A stretch of DNA of 64,000 nt from Seohaeicola saemankumensis (GTDB taxonomy: Bacteria > Pseudomonadota > Alphaproteobacteria > Rhodobacterales > Rhodobacteraceae), in assembly GCF_042678485.1 (NCBI RefSeq), contig NZ_JBHTKR010000003.1, positions 310,001-374,000 on the forward strand, read 5' to 3'. Positions 8,328 through 16,613 of this stretch are shown one piece after another. The notes beneath the pieces are model-generated. The model was given only the letters and a program-made list of their open reading frames with translations. It was not told the origin of the DNA and made no database searches. How positions within the stretch are numbered: position 1 is the first letter of the stretch; the number at the start of each line of letters is the position of its first letter. A program made the translations under genes and the position numbers.

Positions 8328-8729
8328 TCAGGCGCGCGGAGGTCGGTCAATCCGGAAAACGCGGGGCGCAGGTTCCTGCGACGGGTGAAGACGCCAGTTG
8401 TCTTTCTGGTTGTAAACCGGCGCAGTGTCATGCGGCGAGACCAGGAAGGCCTGGGTATGATCGTGATCCAGCGCATCATGGCTGTGCCCATGCAGCGCCC
8501 ATGCAAGATCCTCGGCAAGGCCATGCGAATGGCCATGCGTGGCGATCATGTCGGCGTGATCCTGAAGGGTCTCCAGCACCGTGGGCACATGCGTGGCGCC
8601 GGGCAATATGGACCAGAACATGACAGACAGGCAGATGCATGCTGCCAACGCCTGTCGTCCGAGGGTCCACCAAGGCTGCATCTTTGTTGTCCGCCTGCTC
8701 ATTTGGCCGCAGCGCGCGTGTCGCGCCAT
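8328..8729 (-). CDS. His-rich membrane-anchored hypothetical protein
   Basis: About 133 residues from the ATG at 8729, which has GGA five bases upstream; ATGs at 8702 and 8681 are alternatives. One hydrophobic helix (AACICLSVMFWSILPG) is followed by a His-rich region (IATHGHSHGL, LHGHSHDALDHDHTQ). The His clusters and the neighbours suggest binding of a metal such as copper. I do not recognise a named family. It is the first gene of the minus arm, divergent from the copper operon on the plus strand. Confidence 0.6.
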   Translation of the reverse strand: MARHARCGQMSRRTTKMQPWWTLGRQALAACICLSVMFWSILPGATHVPTVLETLQDHADMIATHGHSHGLAEDLAWALHGHSHDALDHDHTQAFLVSPHDTAPVYNQKDNWRLHPSQEPAPRVFRIDRPPRA

Positions 8730-9028
8730 CTTGTTCCATACCCCTTGGGGGGCGTGTCTTTTCTCTAGGGCGAAACACCATATCCATGCAACCCGCGCCG
8801 TCTTGGTCCTCCGGCTGAAATGCGGCGACGGGCGTCTGCGCGCGGCACCACAGGCATAGGTTTGTGATCGACGATGACCGTCCCCGCTGGGCGTCACATC
8901 TGCAAGCCCGCAAAACGGCGCATGAACCTGTGCACCCGGTGGTCAATCATGCGACCGTTCACGGAAAAGTAGGGTGCATAAACCACGCAGGCGTTGACAG
9001 CTTGCGGATGAACCGACAATCAAGGTGC
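8730..9028. other. Divergent intergenic region of the copper cluster
   Basis: About 300 bp without a convincing gene separates the two copper arms and should hold both promoters. TTGACA at 8994-8999 could be a -35 element for the plus arm, but the -10 is weak. No clear CueR-type dyad (ACCTTCC...GGAAGGT) was found. The GC-rich run CCCCTTGGGGGG at about 8740-8751 is a small palindrome near the minus-arm start. Confidence 0.4.
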
Positions 9029-9430
9029 ATGTTGTCACGGATGATCATGACCAGGTTGATCAGGACGCTCTTGGGCGTGCTCCTTCTCCTGTCCGTGACA
9101 GTCTATCCGCCGTCTGCTGCCCATGCCCATCATGCGTCGCATGGTCCGGCTGCGGCTGTGGATGCGCAGGCTGCACATCATGCCCATCACGGGGATCATG
9201 CACATCACGACAGCGGCGATGCCCATGGGCGGGGTCTGAAGGCGGCCGACAGCGGCACGTCGTCTGATACGCCCAACTGCTGCCAGGGCATCTGCATGGC
9301 GGCGGTCATCGCGCAATCCCCGACGGTTCTGCCGGATGGGTATCGTGCGGAACACAAGGCGACATGGCTGCCGCATTTTTCCCTGGGCGAGCCCACACGG
9401 CATCTGCGACCGCCAAAACACCTGATCTGA
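9029..9430 (+). CDS. Secreted His-rich protein, DUF2946-like
   Basis: About 133 residues. The N-terminus has a signal peptide (TRLIRTLLGVLLLLSV to AAHA), followed by dense His clusters (HAHHASHG, HHAHHGDHAHHDSG) and a cysteine segment NCCQGICMAA. The pattern resembles small DUF2946-type periplasmic proteins of copper clusters. The exact start is uncertain: ATGs at 9029, 9041 and 9047 are all in frame, and 9047 has the better-spaced purine stretch (ACGGA). It is the first gene of the plus-strand copper operon. Confidence 0.68.
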   Translation: MLSRMIMTRLIRTLLGVLLLLSVTVYPPSAAHAHHASHGPAAAVDAQAAHHAHHGDHAHHDSGDAHGRGLKAADSGTSSDTPNCCQGICMAAVIAQSPTVLPDGYRAEHKATWLPHFSLGEPTRHLRPPKHLI

Positions 9431-9434
9431 TCGC

Positions 9435-9452
9435 GATCCCGCAGGCGGGATC
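9435..9452 (+). other. Hairpin GATCCCGC/GCGGGATC
   Basis: A perfect 8-bp inverted repeat with a 2-base centre lies right after the His-rich gene and before the small lipoprotein gene. No T-tract follows, so it is more likely a processing or stability element than a complete terminator. Confidence 0.45.
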
Positions 9453-9507
9453 AACAACGTGATGCGTGTCCATGACAACATGGACACTGAATGATCAGGG
9501 TATCCAG

Positions 9508-9729
9508 ATGAAATCCTACCTGTTTGCGGGGGCCACAGCCCTTGTACTTTCGGCCTGTGCCCAAGGTTCGACACCCTTGCCGGACATTGCCGCCCAGACG
9601 GCCATGACACATGCCACGCATAGCTCGCCCGTCACCTTCAGCGATCCGTTCGCGGGTTATACCGACCGGACCCCGACCGGGCCGCGCGACTGGCGGCAGG
9701 TGAATGACGAACAATCGGAGGGCAACTGA
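9508..9729 (+). CDS. Small lipoprotein
   Basis: A 73-residue protein. MKSYLFAGATALVLSAC ends in a lipobox (LSAC, Cys17), so it should be lipid-anchored in the periplasm. The remainder contains HATHSSPVTFSDPFAGYTDR and has no domain I recognise. The ATG at 9508 has AGGG eight bases upstream; a longer frame from 9466 lacks such a site. Its TGA overlaps the ATG of the TolC-like gene, which implies coupled translation and possibly a joint role in the envelope. Confidence 0.72.
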   Translation: MKSYLFAGATALVLSACAQGSTPLPDIAAQTAMTHATHSSPVTFSDPFAGYTDRTPTGPRDWRQVNDEQSEGN

Positions 9730-11189
9730 TGCAACGCAGAACCATTCCGATGATCCTCGGACTGCCGCTTGTCCTGGCCGCCTGCGCCACTGCGGTGCCG
9801 GAAAATTACACCACGCCAAAGGCTGGATTTGCCGCAGTCTCGGAACAGACCGCGGCAGCCATCGGCAAGCGCACGGCCTTCGCGCAGACCCAGGCCGAGA
9901 ATGACGCGCTGCGGCGCGAAGTGCTGGCCATGGTGCAGGGCAAGACCATTTCCGCCGACACCGCGGTGCAGGTCGCATTGCTGAACAACAAGGGCTTGCA
10001 GGCCGCCTATGCCGAGATCGGACTGTCGGCAGCCACGGCATGGCAAGAGGCCACCCCGGTCAATCCGGTGGTGTCGATCGGCATTCTGGGCATCGGGGCC
10101 GCCGAACTTGGCGCCTACCGCGCCATCGAGGGGATGATCGCGTCCAATCTGTTGGCGGCGCAGACACGCGCACAACGCATGGCCCTGGCGGATGTGAATT
10201 TCCGCGCGGCACAGGCGCGCGCGGTGAATGATACGCTGATGCTGGCAAACCAGACCCGCGTGGCCTGGGTCAAGGCCGTCGCGGCCTTTGAAACGGTCAG
10301 CTACCTGCAACGGGCCAAGGTCACGTCGGATGCCGGGGCCGAGCTGGCGCAACGTCTGGGCGAGACGGGCGCATTGAACAAGGCCGGCCAGGCCCGCGAA
10401 TTCGCGTTCAACGCGGAACTGGCCGGTCAGTTGGCGCAGGCGCGGCTGAATGCCACCCGCGCCAAGGAGGAGCTGTCGCGCCTGATGGGCCTCTGGGGGG
10501 ATGATCTTGCCTATTTCGTGCCTGATGCCCTGCCATCACTGCCCCGCGCGATGAATGCCGTGTCGGCGATCGAGGCGAAGGCACTGAACAACCGCGTCGA
10601 TCTGCGGATTGCCAAGCTTGACCTGGAAGCGCAGGCGGCGGCCTTCGGGCTGACGGATCGGACCCGCCTTGTGACCGATCTGGAACTGATCGCGGGCCTT
10701 GAGGCCGAGCGCGAAGCAGAGGGCGGCGATATCGAAACCGAGGTCACGCCGCAACTGGAACTGGAATTCGCCATTCCGATTTTCGACACCGGCAAGGCCC
10801 GGATGCGCAAGGCGGAACTGTCCTATCTTCAGGCGGCAAACGTCCTGGCGCAAAAGGCCGTGACTGTCCGGTCCGAAGCCCGTGCCGCCGAGGCGGGATA
10901 CCGCGCGACATATCGCATCGCGCAGCATTACCGCGATGTGGTGGTCCCGCTCAGGGCCACGGTCGAGGAAGAGGGGCTGCTGTCCTATAACGGGATGATC
11001 ACCAGCACCTTCGAACTGATCAGCGCCGCCCGCGACAAGCTGGGCGCCGAATTGCAGGCGGCGAATGCCAAGCGCGATTTCTACCTTGCACAGGCCGACC
11101 TGACCGCCGCGATCTATGGCGGCGGCGCGGGGGCCTCAGGTTCTGCTGAAACTGCTGCTCTCGCCGCTGGCGGCGATGTCAAACATTGA
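9729..11189 (+). CDS. TolC-family outer-membrane efflux lipoprotein
   Basis: A 486-residue outer-membrane factor. The N-terminus is a lipoprotein signal (LVLAAC, Cys near residue 19). The body is made of long amphipathic helices with two repeated halves, as in TolC/CusC, including TAVQVALLNNKGLQAAYAEI and the second-half LELEFAIPIFDTGKARMRKA. Such proteins form the exit channel of tripartite pumps. No RND or adaptor gene is next to it, so any partner pump must be encoded elsewhere; alternatively it works with the copper proteins here. The multicopper oxidase gene starts 13 bp downstream. Confidence 0.88.
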   Translation: MQRRTIPMILGLPLVLAACATAVPENYTTPKAGFAAVSEQTAAAIGKRTAFAQTQAENDALRREVLAMVQGKTISADTAVQVALLNNKGLQAAYAEIGLSAATAWQEATPVNPVVSIGILGIGAAELGAYRAIEGMIASNLLAAQTRAQRMALADVNFRAAQARAVNDTLMLANQTRVAWVKAVAAFETVSYLQRAKVTSDAGAELAQRLGETGALNKAGQAREFAFNAELAGQLAQARLNATRAKEELSRLMGLWGDDLAYFVPDALPSLPRAMNAVSAIEAKALNNRVDLRIAKLDLEAQAAAFGLTDRTRLVTDLELIAGLEAEREAEGGDIETEVTPQLELEFAIPIFDTGKARMRKAELSYLQAANVLAQKAVTVRSEARAAEAGYRATYRIAQHYRDVVVPLRATVEEEGLLSYNGMITSTFELISAARDKLGAELQAANAKRDFYLAQADLTAAIYGGGAGASGSAETAALAAGGDVKH

Positions 11190-11202
11190 AAGGACGAATG
11201 AG

Positions 11203-12561
11203 ATGTTCAACAGACGTCAATTGCTGGGGGCAGGTGCGGCGGGTGCGGCGCTTGTCTCGTCAAGATCCTGGGGCCAGACCGCGAACATGGGCCTGCCCGA
11301 GGCCGCGTTCATGGATAGCGCCGCAACCCAGATCACGCCGCGCCCGACGTCAGGGCCGGATTACACCCCTGTGGTCACGCTGAACGGCTGGACGCTGCCG
11401 CACCGCATGAACAATGGCGTGAAGGAATTCCACCTTGTCGCCGAACCCGTCGAGCGTGAACTGGCCGAAGGAATGGTCGCGCATCTGTGGGGGTATAACG
11501 GGCAATCGACCGGCCCCACGATCGAGGCCGTGGAAGGCGACAGGGTACGCATCTTCGTCACCAACAAGCTGCCGGAACATACCACGATCCACTGGCACGG
11601 GCTGATCCTGCCCTCCGGCATGGACGGTGTCGGCGGCCTGAGCCATCCGGCGATCCCGCCGGGCAAGACCTATGTCTACGAATTCGACCTGATCAAGTCC
11701 GGCACCTTCATGTATCACCCGCATGCCGATGAGATGGTGCAGATGGCGATGGGGATGATGGGCATGTTCATCGTGCATCCCAAGGACCCGACCTTCCGCC
11801 CGGTGGATCGCGATTTCCTGATCATGCTGAACGCCTTCGACATTGATCCCGGCACCTATGTGCCACGGATCATGACGATGACGGATTTCAACCTCTGGAC
11901 ATGGAACAGCCGCATCTTCCCCGATATCGACCCTCTGGTGGTCAACAAGGGCGACAGGGTGCGGGTGCGGGTCGGCAACCTGACGATGACGAACCATCCG
12001 ATCCACATGCATGGCTATGACTTCAAGGTGACATGCACCGATGGCGGATGGGTGCCCGAAAGCGCGCAATGGCCCGAAGTATCCATCGACATCCCCGTGG
12101 GCGCGATGCGCGCCTATGAGTTCACGGCCGATCACCTGGGGGACTGGGCGATTCACTGCCACAAGTCGCATCACACGATGAACGCGATGGGCCATGATGT
12201 GCCCACATTCATCGGTGTGAACAAGGCAGAGCTGACCCGCAAGATCCGCAGCTTCCAGCCGGAATACATGCCGATGGGCACAGCGGGCATGGCCGACATG
12301 GGCACGATGGAAATGGAACTGCCTGACAATACGGTGCCGATGATGACCGGCTGGGGACCGCATGGCCCGATCGAGATGGGAGGCATGTTCTCGGTCGTGA
12401 AGGTACGCGAGGGTATTGCCCCGGACGATTACGCCGATCCCGGCTGGTATCAGAACCCGCCGGGCGAGCAGGCCTATGAATGGACAGGCGAGCTGCCCGA
12501 ATTCACCCGCGTCAATGACGCGCGCACCCGATTGACCCCCAAACCCGACAGCAAGGGCTGA
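11203..12561 (+). CDS. Multicopper oxidase, laccase-like (CopA/CumA type)
   Basis: A 452-residue periplasmic oxidase, probably Tat-exported: MFNRRQLLGAGAAGAALV has a twin Arg and a hydrophobic core. Copper ligand motifs are all present: HWHGL, YHPHADE, HPIHMHGYDF and HCHKSHHTM, so the T1 and T2/T3 sites look complete. A Met-rich stretch (MPMGTAGMADMGTMEMEL) near residues 360-375 recalls cuprous-oxidase Met loops. It likely oxidises Cu(I) to Cu(II). The ATG at 11203 follows AGGA by eight bases. It sits between the TolC-like and cupredoxin genes. Confidence 0.93.
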   Translation: MFNRRQLLGAGAAGAALVSSRSWGQTANMGLPEAAFMDSAATQITPRPTSGPDYTPVVTLNGWTLPHRMNNGVKEFHLVAEPVERELAEGMVAHLWGYNGQSTGPTIEAVEGDRVRIFVTNKLPEHTTIHWHGLILPSGMDGVGGLSHPAIPPGKTYVYEFDLIKSGTFMYHPHADEMVQMAMGMMGMFIVHPKDPTFRPVDRDFLIMLNAFDIDPGTYVPRIMTMTDFNLWTWNSRIFPDIDPLVVNKGDRVRVRVGNLTMTNHPIHMHGYDFKVTCTDGGWVPESAQWPEVSIDIPVGAMRAYEFTADHLGDWAIHCHKSHHTMNAMGHDVPTFIGVNKAELTRKIRSFQPEYMPMGTAGMADMGTMEMELPDNTVPMMTGWGPHGPIEMGGMFSVVKVREGIAPDDYADPGWYQNPPGEQAYEWTGELPEFTRVNDARTRLTPKPDSKG

Positions 12562-12606
12562 CCGCCCCTGCAAACACCAGATCATCCAGTGAAAAGGACC
12601 CCGAGA

Positions 12607-13083
12607 ATGAAAACGATACTGCTGACGACAACCTTCGTCATGTCTTTTGGCGGCGTGGCACTGGCGGCGGGAACCCATGCCGGTGGGCATGGGCATGACA
12701 TGATGGCGATCGGCGCACCTGCGAAGGGCGCGGCGGATCGCACCGTCGAGGTGGCCATGCGCGAAACCGAAGATGGCGCGATGGTGTTCGAGCCTGCCCG
12801 GCTGGATTTCAACGCAGGCGAAACCGTGCGGATCGTCGTGACCAACGCAGGCGAGCTGGACCATGAATTCGTGATGGATTCCCCTGAAAAGAACGTCGAG
12901 CACAAAGCGCTGATGGAGAAGTTCCCCGAGATGGAGCATGACGATCCGAACGCGGTCCGGCTGGAACCCGGTGCCAAGGGCGAGATCCTGTGGACCTTTA
13001 CCAACAAGGGAACATTCGAATTCGCCTGCCTGATCCCCGGTCATTACGCCGCCGGGATGCATGGCCCGCTCATCGTCAACTGA
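12607..13083 (+). CDS. Cupredoxin (plastocyanin/azurin-like copper protein)
   Basis: A 158-residue secreted protein. A signal peptide ending near GGVALAAG is followed by a His/Met-rich linker (HAGGHGHDMM). The type-1 copper site is complete: His in LDHEF, then Cys, His and Met in FACLIPGHYAAGM. The ATG at 12607 is preceded by AAGGA. By context it could pass electrons between the multicopper oxidase and the cytochrome c, or serve as a periplasmic copper carrier. Confidence 0.9.
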   Translation: MKTILLTTTFVMSFGGVALAAGTHAGGHGHDMMAIGAPAKGAADRTVEVAMRETEDGAMVFEPARLDFNAGETVRIVVTNAGELDHEFVMDSPEKNVEHKALMEKFPEMEHDDPNAVRLEPGAKGEILWTFTNKGTFEFACLIPGHYAAGMHGPLIVN

Positions 13084-13110
13084 CACCCCTGACAGAAAAG
13101 GAAAACCGGA

Positions 13111-13392
13111 ATGAACATTCTCAAGACAGTGACCATGACCACCCTTGCGCTGACGCTTGGCACGACGGTCGCATTTGCCGAAACCTTTACCAAGGGCGTC
13201 GTCAAGAAAGTGGATGCACCTGCCGGCAAGGTCACGATCATCCATGAAGAACTGGTCAGCCTCGATATGCCCGCCATGACGATGGTGTTCCGCGCCGACG
13301 CAGAGCTGATCGCCAAGCTGGCCGAGGGTGACGAGATCGAATTCACCGCCGATCGCGTTGAAGGCAAGCTGAAGGTCACGGCGCTGAAATAG
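13111..13392 (+). CDS. CusF-like periplasmic copper-binding protein
   Basis: A 93-residue protein with a cleavable signal (ending VAFA) and an OB-fold CusF-type domain. The segments GVVKKVDAPAGKVTIIHEEL and LDMPAMTMVFRAD carry the His and the MPAMTM metal ligands of CusF, which binds Cu(I)/Ag(I). An AAAGGAAA ribosome-binding site lies upstream. It follows the cupredoxin gene by 27 bp and probably shuttles copper in the periplasm. Confidence 0.9.
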   Translation: MNILKTVTMTTLALTLGTTVAFAETFTKGVVKKVDAPAGKVTIIHEELVSLDMPAMTMVFRADAELIAKLAEGDEIEFTADRVEGKLKVTALK

Positions 13393-13414
13393 GCGCCAGG
13401 ATCGGACATGGCCG

Positions 13415-13444
13415 CATCTGATCCCCTCTGCGGGGGATCAGATG
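13415..13444 (+). other. Strong 12-bp hairpin between cusF-like and cytochrome c genes
   Basis: CATCTGATCCCC (13415-13426) is the exact reverse complement of GGGGATCAGATG (13433-13444), with a 6-base loop. No T-run follows. It could attenuate or process the copper-operon mRNA so that the cytochrome gene is expressed at a different level. Confidence 0.6.
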
Positions 13445-13470
13445 TGCGCCCCGGGACTCAAGGACACGGC

Positions 13471-13908
13471 ATGAAACGATTGGTTTTGGGGACAGCCCTT
13501 GCCGCCGCGGCGATCGGCGCCTTTTCCCTGATGCAGCCTGCGGACACCGACAGGACAGACCCGCGCGCGGATGCAGCGCTGGAAGGGGATGCGATGGTTG
13601 CCGTACTGATCCCGGCCAGCTTCAGCCCGGCCGAGCAGATGGGCAAGCGCGGCTTCGATGCCGCTTGTGCCGCCTGCCACGGCGCAAATGCAAGGGGCCG
13701 CCAGGGTGTCGCCCCACCGCTTGTCCACAAGATCTATGAGCCCGGCCACCACGGCGATGCGGCATTCATCCTGGCGGCACAGAACGGGGTGCGGGCGCAT
13801 CATTGGCGCTTTGGCGACATGCCACCCGTCGCAGGTGTCACGCGGGCCGATGTACTGAATATCGTGGCCTATGTCCGCGCGTTGCAGCGCGAAAACGGTA
13901 TCAACTGA
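13471..13908 (+). CDS. c-type cytochrome
   Basis: A 145-residue monohaem cytochrome. The N-terminal hydrophobic segment (LVLGTALAAAAIGAFSL) is a signal or anchor. The haem site is CAACHG near residue 70, and the distal Met is probably in FGDMPPV. The ATG at 13471 fits the signal better than the earlier in-frame ATG at 13408, which would add a run inside the hairpin. It is the last gene of the copper operon and a plausible electron acceptor for the oxidase or cupredoxin. Confidence 0.88.
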   Translation: MKRLVLGTALAAAAIGAFSLMQPADTDRTDPRADAALEGDAMVAVLIPASFSPAEQMGKRGFDAACAACHGANARGRQGVAPPLVHKIYEPGHHGDAAFILAAQNGVRAHHWRFGDMPPVAGVTRADVLNIVAYVRALQRENGIN

Positions 13909-14081
13909 TCCGACGGGCCGTCATGATCCCGCCCAGCGCGCGGCGCCCCCTTGCTTTGCGGTGTTGCGTCACTGATGGCCGAGGCATGACATTTTTGGTC
14001 CCGCCAGCCTCAGCCAAGGTGCCGGATCCTGTGTCGGGCGCATCGTATTCCCTGAAATGCTTTGATCCGCTATGAATGGGC

Positions 14082-14858
14082 ATGCTCAAGTTTGACAAGG
14101 AAACCACCGACCTGCTTGAGATCGCCTACAAGGGCGGGGACGCAAGTCGACGCAGGCGGATGGCCTATGATGCGCTGCACCTTTCTGCAGGGGACGTTGT
14201 CGTCGATATCGGTTGCGGCAATGGCCTGCTGACCGAAGAGGTTGCGCGCGCGGTGGGAACGACCGGACTTGTTGTTGGCGTGGACCCCAGCGAAGACATG
14301 CGCGCGCCTGCCGCTGCGCGATGTGCGGCATTTCCAACGGTTCGGATCATGGACGGTTTGGCAGATGCGCTGCCGATGGAAGATGGATGCGCCGACAAGG
14401 CCGTCGCCCTTCAGGTGCTTGAGTATCTTCGGGATATTCCGGCGGCGATGCATGAGGCAAGCCGCGTTCTGCGCCCCGGTGGGCGGTTTGTTGCAGTCGA
14501 TACAGGTTGCAATACCCTCGACTGGTTTTCCGAGGATGGCGATCGAATGCGGCGCATTCAGGCGGCGTGGGATCACCATTACACAGAAGCGCGTGTGGCG
14601 GCTCTCTGGCCTTGTCTGGCACGAGAGGCAGGGTTTACCGCGATAGACGTCGCCCCCTTTACCTTCTGCGATGTGACTTTGCGGCCAGATGGCATTGCTT
14701 TCATGCTGATGCATCTGATGTCACGCTACGCATCGGAAAACGGTCACGTCAGCGCAGCCGAAGCTCAAGCCTGGTTTGACGAACAAGTGGCGCTTGCACA
14801 GCAGGGGCGCTTCTTCTTTTCCCTGACATATTACCGGATGAGCGCCATCAAACGGTAG
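14082..14858 (+). CDS. Class I SAM-dependent methyltransferase
   Basis: About 258 residues. The SAM-binding motif I is VVDIGCGNGLL, the acidic residue of motif II is in VVGVDPSEDM, and motif III/post I follow at LPMEDGCADKAVALQVLEYL and VLRPGGRFVAVD. It is UbiE/type-11-like; the substrate cannot be read. The start is ATG 14082 or 14076, and neither has a good ribosome-binding site, so a leaderless message is possible. It is convergent with the P450 gene. Confidence 0.85.
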   Translation: MLKFDKETTDLLEIAYKGGDASRRRRMAYDALHLSAGDVVVDIGCGNGLLTEEVARAVGTTGLVVGVDPSEDMRAPAAARCAAFPTVRIMDGLADALPMEDGCADKAVALQVLEYLRDIPAAMHEASRVLRPGGRFVAVDTGCNTLDWFSEDGDRMRRIQAAWDHHYTEARVAALWPCLAREAGFTAIDVAPFTFCDVTLRPDGIAFMLMHLMSRYASENGHVSAAEAQAWFDEQVALAQQGRFFFSLTYYRMSAIKR

Positions 14859-14973
14859 ATTGCGGCGTGTGGGTTGGCCGGCATCCCTGGTCCTTTGTGT
14901 CGGGCCAGGGTCCACATATCAAACCGGATCAGGGAAAGCGCGCGACGTCACGCCCCTGGATCGCCCCGCAGAC

Positions 14974-16305
14974 TCAAGGTGTCGCGACATGATGCAAGAT
15001 GACCGGAAGGCGGTTCTTGGGTTGCGGGATCGGCATGCGTTGCCATTCGGTTGCGGATGGTTTTGCCAATGCGACACGCCGCTTGCGTAACAGGGTTGCG
15101 ATGAAAAGCTTGACCTGCAACGTCGAGAAATGCATCCCGATGCACTTGTGCGCGCCACCGCCAAACGGGGTCCACGCGAATTTATGGGCCTGATCCTCTG
15201 CACGGTTCGGCGAGAAACGCGAGGGATCAAACCGCTCGGGATCGGTGAAAAATTCCGGCGACAGCATCGTTATTCCCGGGTTCAGCGTAATCGCGGTGCC
15301 TGCTGGGATATCGAAACCCTTCCAGGTGAACCCTTCAATCGCATAGCGCGGTATGAACGGAACCGGCGGCACAAGTCGCAGCGCTTCCTTGAAGACCTGC
15401 TCGGTCTGCGTCATCAGCGCCAGGGCATCATTATCAAGAGGACCATCGCCGATCTGCGCAACTTCCGCCGCCAGAATATCCTGCCATTCAGGATGCGCGC
15501 CAAGGGCCCATATCATCGTGCTGAGTGCCGTTGATGTGGTGTCATGCGCGGCCATCATCAGGAAGTTGAACTGATCGAGTATCTCGTCCTCGCTCCAGCC
15601 CTTGCCGTCCTCGTCCTTGGCCAGACACATCTGCGAGAAGAAATCCTCGCCCGGTGCCGCACGACGTTCCGCGATAAGGCTACGAAACGTGTCCCGCAGG
15701 AAGGCCCGGCCGCGCACGCCATGCCACATGGGCGTAAAGGGCACGGGATAGCGGATCACCGAAAGCGCTGCCCGGATTTCATTGATGAAGGCCCTGTTCA
15801 GCTTGCGGGCCAGATCGCCGTCCGGCGGCAAGCCCATGAACACGGAGCAGCCCAGACGCAAGGTCAGATCCTTGATGGCGTCGTAAAAGAGAAACTCTTT
15901 TCCTACGGGCCATTCCGCGACAAGCGATTGCATCGCATCGGCCATGCGATGGGTGTAATCGCGCAAGGCCGGCGCACGAAAGGCCGCCTGCATGATCCGC
16001 CGGTTCTGACGATGCTCTGCGAAATCCTGCAACATCAGCCCGCCGGGAAAGAGGCGCTTCAACGCATCCCAGCCGACCTTGGATGAAAAGTTCTGATGCT
16101 GGTCCAGCAATACCATTTCCAAGGCATCGGCACCGCAAAGATTGACCCGCCAGGTGCCCAGCAACTTGACCTTGTAGACCGATCCATAGCGCGCGATGGA
16201 TGTCTGCTGAAGCCCATATGAATCGCGCACGATACGCAGGGTGTGGCCCACAATCGGTGGCGCGGGCGGCCCCGGTATGTGGGATAGTGCAGCCTCTGAT
16301 ACCAT
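14974..16305 (-). CDS. Cytochrome P450
   Basis: A 443-residue soluble P450. The haem-binding loop FGGGAHKCIG has Cys388. The oxygen-activation motif is AHDTTS in helix I, ExxR is in FKEALRL, and the PERF-like segment is DPERFDPSRF. I chose the ATG at 16305 (MVSEAALSHIPGPP), which has AAGGG nine bases upstream; an ATG at 16413 would add 36 unlikely residues. No ferredoxin or reductase gene is adjacent, so its electron donor is encoded elsewhere. The substrate is unknown. Confidence 0.92.
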   Translation of the reverse strand: MVSEAALSHIPGPPAPPIVGHTLRIVRDSYGLQQTSIARYGSVYKVKLLGTWRVNLCGADALEMVLLDQHQNFSSKVGWDALKRLFPGGLMLQDFAEHRQNRRIMQAAFRAPALRDYTHRMADAMQSLVAEWPVGKEFLFYDAIKDLTLRLGCSVFMGLPPDGDLARKLNRAFINEIRAALSVIRYPVPFTPMWHGVRGRAFLRDTFRSLIAERRAAPGEDFFSQMCLAKDEDGKGWSEDEILDQFNFLMMAAHDTTSTALSTMIWALGAHPEWQDILAAEVAQIGDGPLDNDALALMTQTEQVFKEALRLVPPVPFIPRYAIEGFTWKGFDIPAGTAITLNPGITMLSPEFFTDPERFDPSRFSPNRAEDQAHKFAWTPFGGGAHKCIGMHFSTLQVKLFIATLLRKRRVALAKPSATEWQRMPIPQPKNRLPVILHHVATP

Positions 16306-16580
16306 TCCCGATTTCCCTTGATCCAAGTCCGACAGGCGTGGAAAGTCCGCCACCATGTCCCTTTGCAGCACCTCAATCAACACTCTTCGACATTCGAGCC
16401 GTTCATCGGGCATCCTGCGCCGGGTTTGAGCAAAATTTGATGTTTCCGGGCGGCTGCACTGCCTGTATGGCTGCCCTTGGTCGGGATTTCGATGGGCTGC
16501 AGATCCGGCTTCGGTTTCAACCTATCGGGATGTGATCCGTGCACCCCCAAGGCCCACGCCTTGCGCGAACCGGGCGCGGG

Positions 16581-16603
16581 ACGGGGCCATGAAACGGCCC
16601 CGT
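16581..16603 (-). terminator. Hairpin downstream of the polyamine-transporter operon
   Basis: ACGGGGCC and GGCCCCGT form a perfect 8-bp stem around a 7-base loop, 11 bp past the stop of the solute-binding protein gene on the minus strand. A T-run is absent, so termination would be weak or Rho-assisted. Confidence 0.5.
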
Positions 16604-16613
16604 CTGCCATGGT

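Noticed and set aside
11350..13245. 631-codon open frame on the minus strand
   Set aside because: It is antisense to the multicopper oxidase and cupredoxin genes, both of which have full copper motifs. High GC keeps the opposite frame open.
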